A stretch of DNA of 64,000 nt, from positions 19,786 to 83,785 of the forward strand of contig NZ_WJNH01000013.1 in NCBI RefSeq assembly GCF_009649735.1. Direction: 5' to 3'. Below the pieces are notes generated by a model. That model saw nothing but the letters and a program-made list of their open reading frames with translations, had not been told where the DNA came from and did no database searches. Shown piece by piece: positions 56,644 to 64,000 of this stretch. Every line of letters begins with the position of its first letter. Position 1 is the first letter of the stretch. The position numbers were made by a program, and so were the translations under genes. Source of the stretch: Salinibacillus xinjiangensis (GTDB lineage: Bacteria > Bacillota > Bacilli > Bacillales > Alkalibacillaceae).

Positions 56644-57511
56644 GTCAAATCAGATTTGAGGATAAATATATCGCTATTCAGGAGCTTCATGAAAAAGAGA
56701 ATTTAAGCATTAGTTTACTTTGTGAAATTGCCGGTATTGCACGATCTGCATAAATGGTTAAATCGTACTCCTACATCCAGGGAAATACTGAATAAAGAAA
56801 TCATCAACGAGATGAAAATTCTCCATGAAAAACTGGTGGCATACTTGGTTATCGCCAAATGACTCTTCACATGAATAGAAAGTTCGAGGAGAAGCTTAAT
56901 CATAAAAGAATCTATCGGTTGATGAAAGTGGCTAGATTACGCTCTGTCATTCGTGTCAAGAAGAAGCGATATAAACGTTCTACACCCCAACATGTAGCAG
57001 AAAATATAAATCGTGAATTCGCAGCCGAAAAACCCAATGAAAAATGGGTAACGGACGTTACAGAATTAAAGTATGGCCAATCAAAAAAGGCCTATTTAAG
57101 TGCAATTCGTGATCTTTATGATGGATCCATTATAAGTTATGTTCTAGGACACTCCAATAATAATCAACTTGTATTCAAGACACTTGATCAAGCCACAGTA
57201 CTATTGAAGGAAGAACACCCTCTTATCCATAGTGACCGTGGATTCCAATACACCTCTATAGGGTTCAAACGTAAGATAGATGCGGCAGAAATGACACAAA
57301 GCATGTCGCGAGTTGGTCGGTGTATTGATAATGGACCAATGGAGTCCTTTTTTGGGACACTGAAATGTGAGAAGTATTATTTACATAAATATAAGACCTA
57401 TGAGGAACTTACTACTGCATAAATGAGTACATCCATTTTTATAATCATGAGAGATACCAAAAAAGATTAAACGGCCTTAGCCCTATGGAATATAGAGCTA
57501 AAGCCGCTTAA
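56640..57511 (+). pseudogene. IS3-family transposase OrfB, disrupted by three frameshifts
   Basis: An integrase-type DDE transposase with all three catalytic segments still readable (WVTDVTEL, IHSDRGFQY, NGPMESFFGTL). Reading needs three corrections: four bases are missing near 56749 (before KWLNRTP), one A near 56832 (before TGG) and one base near 57416 (near INEYIHFYN). The frame is then complete to TAA 57509-57511. Confidence 0.88.
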
Positions 57512-57534
57512 ATCATTTTTATTATTTCCACTGT

Positions 57535-57813
57535 CTACTTGACAGGGAGCAGTTCAATATCTTGTGCACCCCAAAAATGCCACATATATTTTTGCTCTTT
57601 ACCTGCTATGAAAGTTCCGTACTCTGCAAATCCTAATTTTCCATTGTCCCCAATTCTAAAAACAAAATTGCCTTTTTGTCCATCGTCTGAATTTACAACT
57701 TCTCTAACCAGAGTTGGACTTTCTTCCCAACTTTCTTTAGATGTCTTGATTTCTTCTTTTGAACAGCTCATCAAGAATATCCCACATATAAATATGAAAA
57801 GATATTTTTTTAT
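57535..57813 (-). pseudogene. Lipoprotein gene cut at its 3' end by the IS3 element, with ATA in place of the start codon
   Basis: Reading back from MSCSKEE, the frame continues in a typical lipoprotein signal: KKYLFIFICGIFLMSC, lipobox Cys17. The expected start codon is ATA (57813-57811), seven bases after AGGGGGG; no ATG, GTG or other TTG fits as well. The last residues (ELLPVK) are encoded by the end of the IS element, so the true C-terminus is lost. The 92-residue product has no family I recognise. Confidence 0.65.
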
Positions 57814-57999
57814 TATAATTCCCCCCTAACTGAATTACCACTTTAGCCATTGTTTATTAAACTAATTTTACCTCGTTAGCTCATTATCTCCTAAACTAAT
57901 GTTAACATAATATTCCAACTATTTATCGGATAAAATAAAGACGACCAAAATGTTGATCGCCTTGTTCAACTATTGCACCCTTCGTATTATAAGGTTAGC

Positions 58000-58238
58000 C
58001 AGAATGCTAAATATTTCTGGTTGACCTTTTTTTATATGGTCTTATTATAAGAGTAGCCAGGGTAGAACGTAACTGCCCGTGGGACATTGATCCCGTCAAC
58101 TAAACCGTTCGCCCCTCTTGTAGAAACATGTTTGAGGCTGGTTGGGACCTAGATCTCGTATAACAAGCGAAGCTGTGATACTACATTAGGCATTAGGGGT
58201 TACTGGCAACTTTTCGATTGTATAGGAGAAGATACAAA
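58000..58238 (+). ncRNA. Candidate bridge RNA of the IS110-family element
   Basis: A 240-bp non-coding stretch directly before an IS110-type transposase. It holds a hairpin (CCAGAAATATTTAGCATTCTGG read on the other strand, near 58010-58033) and several further GC-rich segments that could fold into internal loops. IS110 elements encode a bridge (seek) RNA in this location that pairs with donor and target DNA. Limits and folding are inference. Left of 58000 to the lipoprotein gene nothing is recognised. Confidence 0.45.
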
Positions 58239-59475
58239 ATGAATTCAGTCGTTGGTCTGGATGTTTCAAAAGGAGAGAAAGTCAAGTTCAAGCATTCTTG
58301 GACAAAGGGAAACCATTTCGTAAGAGTTTCAAGGTTTCGCATACACTTGAAGGACTTAGTCCACTAGTAGAATTTCTTGAGGATGTAAAGAAAGAGTCTG
58401 GTCAAAAGCCACCTGTCATATTAGAGGCGACTGGACACTATCAAACTCCTGTTGTTCACTACCTGGAGGAACGTGGTTATCTATTAATTATCATTAATCC
58501 TTTAATTTCATACAAAGCTAGGAGTTCGAGTTTGAGGAAAGTTAAAACGGATTCCATTGATGCATATCTTCTGTGTGAGTTGTTATACAAAGAAGAATTA
58601 GAGCCTTATAATAAACGTGGGGTTCAACTTTTAAACCTTCGTAATCTCACGAGACAACATGAGAATATTACTGGGGTTGCGATGCAAACAATGCTTCAAT
58701 TTCAGGCAGTGCTTGAACAAGTGTTTCCTGAATATAAAGGGATTTTGGGGATTTGTATTCAGTAGTTTCACTCTTAACTCTTCAAAGGTTTCCTTCTTCT
58801 GAAGATATTTTGAAAACTAGTGAAGAGATAATCATTGAGACGATTCATGAACTTTGTAAAAGTCGATCAATAACTTGGGCAACTGAAAAAGCTCAAAAGC
58901 TTAAAGTTGCAGCAGCTCGCAATCCTTTTGGAAATACCGTTTACCAGAGTCATATTTTAATTCTTGGTATGTATGTTAATATCATTCTCCAATATAAACA
59001 GCATCTATCCAAGTTAGAGACAGAGATAGACACTCTCGCTAGAGAAATTGAAGAATATCATATTATCAAATCTATCCCTGGTATCGGTGAAAAGATCGCT
59101 GCAACGATCATTTCTGAAATTGGCGAGATAGACAGATTTAATAATCCTAAAAAGCTTGTTGCTTTCGCAGGTGTTGATCCTAGTGTCTTTGAATCTGGTA
59201 AATTCTCAGCCACTCAGAACCGAATAACTAAAAGAGGATCTAGTAGACTTCGACATGCCTTATATGTGGTAGTACGTTGTGCTATTCGTGACTGTCGTAA
59301 GAGTAAGACTAGTGACGAGATCATTCCTCGTAACAAGAAGTTACATGAATTCTATGACAAAAAGCGTGAGGAAGGAAAGCCTTTTAAAGTCGCTGTAATT
59401 GCTTGTGTAAATAAGCTCTTACATTGGATCTTTGCCCTTTTAAAAGGCAAAACCACTTTCCAAGATATAGCCTAA
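58239..59475 (+). pseudogene. IS110-family transposase, two frameshifts
   Basis: Encodes the RuvC-like DEDD transposase of IS110: the start MNSVVGLDVSKGE with the first Asp, EATGHYQTPVV with Glu, KTDSIDAYLL with two Asp, and a C-terminal Transposase_20 domain (IPGIGEKIAATIISEIG, FAGVDPSVFESG, GSSRLRHAL). Two changes break it: two extra bases near 58277 and one missing T near 58746. IS110 elements have no terminal inverted repeats, so the outer limits of the element are not fixed here. Confidence 0.85.
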
Positions 59476-59499
59476 TATCTATATCTAACTAAATAACAC

Positions 59500-59535
59500 A
59501 AAACCTTCCAACAAAGCTAAGACGGAAGGTTATTT
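59500..59535 (+). terminator. Terminator-like hairpin after the IS110 transposase
   Basis: AACCTTCC pairs with GGAAGGTT with a 14-nt loop, followed by ATTTGG. It may be part of the element's right end. Confidence 0.5.
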
Positions 59536-59850
59536 GGCATGCGCTTTTTTAGTATATCATGTCTATTTTAGATTTTTTATTGAAAAATAATGACAAACTA
59601 TTAGCTGGTTTAGTTAATAAGCTCGTTCTTTTTCTCTATGTATATTTTAACATATAATCCCAAAAAGCCTTTCCAAATAACCAGAACAAATCATTATTAG
59701 CTTCACATATCAACTTTAAAATACATAGCTTTTAACACGCTTTTTAGCAACTTAAATGTACACTGTACATGAATTTATGTACGTTTGTTAAAAAGGCTGC
59801 TATTTATAATGTCAATTTAGGAGTTAAAAATAGATAAATGTTGTCACATC
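59536..59850. other. AT-rich non-coding stretch
   Basis: No gene is seen. A short palindrome, TGTACACTGTACA-like, lies near 59757-59770 and ATGTAC recurs close by. Nothing else is recognised. Confidence 0.4.
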
Positions 59851-59895
59851 AAAAAAATAGGAGTACGAAACGCTATGCGATTTGTACTCCTATTT
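59851..59895 (-). terminator. Terminator after the 87-residue membrane protein gene
   Basis: AATAGGAGTAC pairs with GTACTCCTATT around an inner CGC/GCG stem, followed on the minus strand by seven T. Confidence 0.85.
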
Positions 59896-59958
59896 AGTGT
59901 GTTATTTATTGTCTTCTCCTAGAACTGAACCTGTTAGTATTTTAGTTTAGGTCTAACA

Positions 59959-60222
59959 TTATCTTTTTTTATATATTTTTCGAATGAAAACAACGGATGT
60001 AATAACCAAAAACATTCCCACTAGCAAAAATGCTATTGCATAAAAACTTAAATTTTCCTTAGGGACAGCATCACTTATCTGTAACCCAAGCACATACACG
60101 CCAATACCCGTCCCATCAACTGATTCAATAGAAAATAACTTATAACTCTCAACAAATAAAACAATTCCAATTATAAAAGACACAACTGACAGGATAATAT
60201 TTTTGCCTTGATTTGCCACCAT
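59959..60222 (-). CDS. Small protein with two membrane segments
   Basis: 87 residues from ATG 60222, seven bases after AAAAGGGGTG. Membrane segments at about 8-27 and 60-80 are joined by a polar loop; the C-terminus is basic (IRKIYKKR). No family is recognised. It has its own terminator. Confidence 0.6.
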   Translation of the reverse strand: MVANQGKNIILSVVSFIIGIVLFVESYKLFSIESVDGTGIGVYVLGLQISDAVPKENLSFYAIAFLLVGMFLVITSVVFIRKIYKKR

Positions 60223-60304
60223 ATAAAACACCCCTTTTCAACCAACATTTTACAATAAATGATTGAAAATTTCAGTAACGATTCGCATCTTTATGTCTAT
60301 ACAA

Positions 60305-60345
60305 CTAAAAAGAAAGACGAGAACTTATGAATTCCCGCCTTTTTT
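60305..60345 (-). terminator. Terminator after the secreted-protein pair
   Basis: On the minus strand GGCGGGAA pairs with TTCTCGTC (two G-U pairs), followed by TTTCTTTTT. Confidence 0.6.
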
Positions 60346-60354
60346 AATGATAAC

Positions 60355-61119
60355 TTAATTTTTTCTAGCGGAATCTAATTCCCAGTAAAGGTCAAAAACA
60401 TTTACGTCTATATGATGTTTCTGATCATTGTTTTTGAGTTCTTTAACCTTTTGGTTTTTAAGTGCTTGTTTTTTATAATGGGCGCTAGAAATGTCCACTA
60501 AGAAAACATCATCACTCTCATTAAGTTTTTCGAAATCTTTGTTTTGAAGGTTAATATCAGCTTCAAAGGCATACACACCAACTACACTAATATCCTTTCC
60601 TTGTACGTTAGTAACTGATTTTATTTTCTCGTAAGGGATTTCATTTCCATCAGATAAATAGACCGTTAAACCTCCGATATCCCCATCGGATGTCTTTGTT
60701 CTAACAAATATTCTTTCACCCTTTATATTATTATCGTTCAATAGATCTTGTAATTCTGAATAACTAATAGTGTCTTCCAGTGTTACGGTGGCTGGTACTA
60801 CTTTTTGATTGGATTTCACTAATTGTTTTTGAATGGCCGCTACTTTATTTTTATATTGCCTAAGATCTTTAAGGGTTGGTTTGTCTGTCTCCATGATTAC
60901 ATTTGCTTCAATTTCCTTTGATTCTTTTTCTTTCTCGAGAATAAATTTCATTGGGTTTCCGGGTATAATTTTTTGCTCATGAATATCAATTATTGTGTTT
61001 TTTAGATTTTTAACAGGCTCTGCGTTTGCATCTTTAGGGGAGGTTTCAGCTAATATTCCAGCGGAAATCCCACCAATAATTAAAGCTCCCATTATACTTT
61101 TCGATAAGAACCTTTTCAT
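60355..61119 (-). CDS. Secreted protein of unknown function
   Basis: 254 residues from ATG 61119 behind AAAGGGGG. The signal peptide (KRFLSKSIMGALIIGGISAG) is probably cut near AEA/ANA. The mature protein is Lys/Asp/Asn-rich without Cys. No family is recognised. It follows the Tyr-rich secreted protein gene by 16 bp and is probably cotranscribed with it. Both lie downstream of the NprR-like receptor cassette. Confidence 0.65.
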   Translation of the reverse strand: MKRFLSKSIMGALIIGGISAGILAETSPKDANAEPVKNLKNTIIDIHEQKIIPGNPMKFILEKEKESKEIEANVIMETDKPTLKDLRQYKNKVAAIQKQLVKSNQKVVPATVTLEDTISYSELQDLLNDNNIKGERIFVRTKTSDGDIGGLTVYLSDGNEIPYEKIKSVTNVQGKDISVVGVYAFEADINLQNKDFEKLNESDDVFLVDISSAHYKKQALKNQKVKELKNNDQKHHIDVNVFDLYWELDSARKN

Positions 61120-61135
61120 TTTTTTACCCCCTTTA

Positions 61136-61735
61136 TTATTGAGCATAGTAATTAACAGTTCCTAGCCTTGAATAGTATTGAGTGTTATACTCTCCGTTCC
61201 ACGCTTTGCTACTTTCATGTGCATTTATTTCAATGGTTCCATCTCCAGGTGCATTATATATACTGTCAGAACCACCGCCTCTGTTTACAAAGTCAACAGA
61301 ATAATAGTAGTCAGTGGTCGAAGAAATTGATGTCGGCGAAAGTGATACCACTTCTGCTTCTTCATCAATGCTATTTGCGTCATCGTCATCTGTATCAAAC
61401 TTATAGTTTGGTAAATTGGTAGCCATGCTAGATTCAGAAGTATCTAAGTTATCATTTAGATCCGTAGCATCATACCCGTGATAGTAGTTGTGATCATAAT
61501 AATAGTCTCGAATACTACTTACTTCCGAATAGGTATAGTCAATGCTGTGCATCCTAAAATAGACCAAATCATTATAGGAGCTTCCTTCTTGGCTATTGGT
61601 ATAATAACTCCCTGTATTTGGCGCATACGAACCAGCCGGATATGACCATGAACCTCCAACAACCTGCGCAAATGCACTGATACTAAAGAAAAGACTTGCG
61701 CAAACAACAATTATTGTTACTCCTAACTTTTTCAT
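61136..61735 (-). CDS. Secreted Tyr/Ser/Asp-rich protein
   Basis: 199 residues with a clear Sec signal peptide (cleavage after AFA, near residue 23). The mature protein is rich in Tyr, Ser, Asn and Asp, with no Cys or Lys-rich domain and no recognised family. Such proteins are usually extracellular or surface-bound. GGAGGT-type site upstream. It is the first gene of a two-gene unit and a plausible target of the adjacent quorum-sensing receptor. Confidence 0.65.
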   Translation of the reverse strand: MKKLGVTIIVVCASLFFSISAFAQVVGGSWSYPAGSYAPNTGSYYTNSQEGSSYNDLVYFRMHSIDYTYSEVSSIRDYYYDHNYYHGYDATDLNDNLDTSESSMATNLPNYKFDTDDDDANSIDEEAEVVSLSPTSISSTTDYYYSVDFVNRGGGSDSIYNAPGDGTIEINAHESSKAWNGEYNTQYYSRLGTVNYYAQ

Positions 61736-61901
61736 AAAATACCTCCTTTTTATTATTTAAATCATATTATATATTGTTAAAGGAGGGTGTGTAATATAAT
61801 CATCAAATTACAATAGTAAGTATTTTTAAACTTAAATATCATTGGATTTTAGCCTGTTTTTTTGCACTGTAGCAATAATCAATAATAGTTTATGTTTATA
61901 A

Positions 61902-61950
61902 ACTAAAATTACCACAGACCTATTAAATTTAGGACTGTGGTAATTTAGGT
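61902..61950 (-). terminator. Terminator after the pro-peptide gene
   Basis: AAATTACCACAG pairs with CTGTGGTAATTT around a 17-nt loop, 12 bp after the pro-peptide stop. Confidence 0.75.
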
Positions 61951-61961
61951 GATCGCTATGC

Positions 61962-62087
61962 TTAGTCGGTATATGTCTCATTGTTTATTCCTGCTGTATC
62001 TCCTTCATCATCAGCAAAAACCAATGAAGTTCCACTTAAAACAAGAAACAAGGAACAAATAAGGCTAATAACTATTTTTTTCTTCAT
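61962..62087 (-). CDS. Exported signal pro-peptide (Phr/NprX-like)
   Basis: 41 codons from ATG 62087, with GGGGTGA eight bases upstream, overlapping the receptor gene by 23 bp. The product begins with a Sec signal peptide (MKKKIVISLICSLFLVLSG), ends its hydrophobic part in LVFA and leaves a short acidic tail ADDEGDTAGINNETYTD. Gene size, overlap and tail match the pro-peptides of RRNPP systems, whose last five to eight residues are the re-imported signal after processing. The exact mature peptide is not known. Confidence 0.75.
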   Translation of the reverse strand: MKKKIVISLICSLFLVLSGTSLVFADDEGDTAGINNETYTD

Positions 62088-63354
62088 AAAAAATCACCCC
62101 TTTATTTATATTAAGCTCCTCTTTGAAATGATAGGAGGCTAGCTTGTATCTTTTTGTTTGAAAAAAATATTCTCCAAGTTGTTCGTTTAATCCTTTTAAA
62201 TTTTTTATATCTTTTTTTTCAGTGAAATATTTTATAGATTGTTTCATGAGTTTTACAAATATTTCGCTGTCTTCTTCTTTATTTAATAAAGCATAGTATG
62301 TATTCAGTTTATACTTATCTTTTTTATGTTGGACATTTTCGTAAGCAATATCCAAATATTTTTTCGCTAACTTCTTATTATCTAAATCTATGTAACACTT
62401 TATTACCCCTCTGTAAGACACCATTAAATTGACTGGTTCTTTATATATCTTCTTTTTCTTTTCAATCGCTTGTTTAAAGAACTCAATTGCTTTTTCATGG
62501 TCTTTCATAGATTGATAAACTAACGCTAAATTATGAAGTATTCTAGAGTGTAATACATCATCTTCTATAATCCCTTGTATTTCTTTCGCCTTTTTTAATT
62601 GCGCAATAGCCTCACTATAATCTTTTTTCTCCCAGTGTAACACTCCTAATAGAGTATACGTTTCTCCTATTTTCGACCAGTTATGATATTGTATATAAAT
62701 TTCTAATGCTTGTTCTGCAAATTGAATAGAGTCCTGAGTTCGTTCTATTTTTTGATGAAGTAATGATAAGTTGTAGAAAATCGCTGCTTTAATTTTGATA
62801 TTGTTAGTAGAAGGGAGAAGATTCTTAAACCAATAAATACTTTCTTGGAATTCATTTAGGAAGTATAATTGTATACCTTTGTAGTAGTAATAAGATCTTT
62901 TAATGTTTAACGGTAGTTCGTCAATATCTTCGTTGTGTAATAATATATTGATTTGCGAGTTTATAACAGAACTTGTTTTATTTTCTCGTTTTGCATCTAA
63001 ACATGACTTCAATAGTAAGTATTGTAGTTCTAATTCCAATGATTGAAATGGAAAGAATTTTTCAGATTCAATTTGATTTATATAGTTCTGAGCTTTTATA
63101 GGATTAAGGATTACCAATTCCAATAATTTCTCTAAAATATCTTCGTATTCCTTTTTATATTCCTCATAATTTACTAGATAACGAGATGGAACCTTTAACT
63201 TCTTAGCTATAAGTTGAAGAACATCTTCTGGAGGTTTATATCTGCCTTTTTCTATATTACTTAAATGAGTCGTTGAGATTATCCCTTTGCTTATTTCTGA
63301 TTGTTTCATTCCGTACTCTTTTCTTAAAATAATTATCCTTTTCCCAATATGCAT
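62065..63354 (-). CDS. RRNPP-family quorum-sensing transcription regulator (NprR-like)
   Basis: 429 residues from ATG 63354 behind GAGGAGGG; a longer frame upstream has no ribosome site. The N-terminal 65 residues are an XRE-type helix-turn-helix (MKQSEISKGIISTTHLSNIE). From about 110 to the end run degenerate TPR repeats, e.g. ETYTLLGVLHWEKKDYSEAI and HNLALVYQSMKDHEKAIEFF. This HTH-TPR layout and length match NprR of the Bacillus cereus group and other RRNPP receptors, which bind a re-imported peptide. The overlapping pro-peptide gene supports this. Confidence 0.85.
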   Translation of the reverse strand: MHIGKRIIILRKEYGMKQSEISKGIISTTHLSNIEKGRYKPPEDVLQLIAKKLKVPSRYLVNYEEYKKEYEDILEKLLELVILNPIKAQNYINQIESEKFFPFQSLELELQYLLLKSCLDAKRENKTSSVINSQINILLHNEDIDELPLNIKRSYYYYKGIQLYFLNEFQESIYWFKNLLPSTNNIKIKAAIFYNLSLLHQKIERTQDSIQFAEQALEIYIQYHNWSKIGETYTLLGVLHWEKKDYSEAIAQLKKAKEIQGIIEDDVLHSRILHNLALVYQSMKDHEKAIEFFKQAIEKKKKIYKEPVNLMVSYRGVIKCYIDLDNKKLAKKYLDIAYENVQHKKDKYKLNTYYALLNKEEDSEIFVKLMKQSIKYFTEKKDIKNLKGLNEQLGEYFFQTKRYKLASYHFKEELNINKGVIFYEEKNSY

Positions 63355-63891
63355 AAATACATCCCTCCTCAAATTCCACTCTAAGACTATTGTATTACCA
63401 TATTGTAACAAACACCATTTTTTAGGCAAGGGTTAAGTAATATTATAATAGGATATGAAACTGATTATAAGGTGTCACGTTTTATAACAAAATCAATAAA
63501 AGGACAATTAACACCATTCCTCAAAATGGTATTAGAGCATAACTCTAAACCCGCTTCTTCTAGTAAACAAAGGGGAAGGGCTTTTCTTTTTAAGAATGAC
63601 CTATGATATAATAACTACATAATCTTTTAATTTGCTTATTCATTCTTTCTAACGCAGAGAGGCTCTTATTTATCATTAAAACGCCTTAATCAAAGGGCCC
63701 AAACTGTATCTCCTTATTTATACAGAATCCTGGACTTTTTGATTAACGGGTTCAGTTTAGGGAGAGAAAAATGCTAATAACATTAGAAATAACACAATAA
63801 TTTTTGTGCATTTCGCACCCCGTTTTGCATAATAAATATCACGTTAAAAAACGCTCAGAAAGGTGGTTACCCCCAAAAGTTAGAGTTTTTA
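63355..63891. other. Non-coding region between the receptor and an IS3-family element
   Basis: 537 bp with no supported gene. The left end carries the receptor's promoter. An inverted repeat, TTAATCAAA near 63690 with TTTGATTAA near 63738, frames about 40 bp. The sequence from about 63862 (TGGTTACCCCCAAAAGTT) looks like the terminal inverted repeat of the IS element that follows. Confidence 0.5.
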
Positions 63892-64000
63892 TTATGCAGC
63901 TGATTGGCTGGATTGAGTTCGGTATTCAACTGGACTCAATCCAGCCAATTTTTCTTTTGATCGTTCATGGTTGTACCAGTAAATATATTCTTCTATCTGT
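63892..64000 (-). CDS. IS3-family transposase OrfB, C-terminal end (cut by window edge)
   Basis: The minus strand reads QIEEYIYWYNHERSKEKLAG then LSPVEYRTQSSQSAA and stop, the typical end of an IS150-group OrfB (YNHERSKEKL, LSPVEYR). The element's end lies near 63862. This is a different IS3-type element from the one at 55921, whose last residues read differently. Confidence 0.85.
   Translation of the reverse strand, partial: QIEEYIYWYNHERSKEKLAGLSPVEYRTQSSQSAA

Larger units (their letters stand above)
55921..57556 (+). mobile_element. IS3-family element (IS150 group), decayed
   Basis: The ends are similar inverted repeats, TGATATGCTCCC at 55921 and GGGAGCAGTTCA ending at 57556. It carries an intact orfA and an orfB with three frameshifts, so it cannot move by itself. 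Flanking bases show no target duplication: the left side is a half hairpin and the right side the cut end of a lipoprotein gene. This points to a deletion or rearrangement next to the element. Confidence 0.85.

Overview
The window is a low-GC chromosomal segment of a Bacillaceae bacterium. Several genes look like orthologues of Bacillus subtilis loci (YuxL, AprX, the YwrB/YwrA/YwrD cluster), strong GGAGG ribosome binding sites are the rule, and TnrA-, PerR- and CodY-type boxes can be recognised. No rRNA, tRNA or CRISPR array was seen.

Bases 1-46,400 are mostly housekeeping and stress genes. An HtrA-type protease (cut by the window edge) follows its own two-component system, with a matching direct repeat in front of both units. 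Then come hom, a TraB-family protein, brnQ, yuxL, metA and a polar amino-acid ABC transporter. A run of ten minus-strand genes (24,024 to 14,755) without a visible internal terminator joins a dipeptide-type ABC importer, a YesM/YesN-like two-component system, an unknown membrane protein, a cytosolic gamma-glutamyltransferase and a split chromate-family transporter. A divergent unit carries an Xaa-Pro peptidase and the importer's likely binding protein. Further on are a DUF5667-type protein, a DUF346 beta-propeller protein, a TerC protein, two Na/Pi-cotransporter-like proteins, two CNNM/CorC proteins (one frameshifted), aprX, an exonuclease/DUF294 pair, amtB behind a perfect TnrA box, cell-wall proteins and katG behind a PerR-like box. 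Next to katG lies a DsbA/FrnE-family gene whose first active-site cysteine codon is TGA, so it is either a selenoprotein (UPFC) or a nonsense mutant.

From about 46,700 the sequence becomes accessory and AT-rich. A small MarR/rhodanese/EVE/AraC/VOC cluster precedes a four-gene operon (55,474 to 49,447): a ComEC-like metallo-beta-lactamase hydrolase, a trypsin-like protease, a small middle protein and a Rad50/SMC-like ATPase with a zinc hook. This is the layout of a Lamassu/ABC-3C anti-phage system with hydrolase and protease effectors. Near-identical 41-bp direct repeats sit on both sides of it. Next come a decayed IS3-family element that has cut a lipoprotein gene, and a decayed IS110-family element with a candidate bridge RNA in front.

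The right end holds a quorum-sensing cassette: an NprR-like HTH-TPR receptor overlapping a 41-codon exported pro-peptide gene, followed in the same direction by two secreted proteins. The window ends inside another IS3-family transposase.

Several genes carry point lesions (ATC and ATA where ATG is expected, TGA for Cys, frameshifts in corC and in two transposases). These may be real decay, recoding or sequence error, and each is noted separately.
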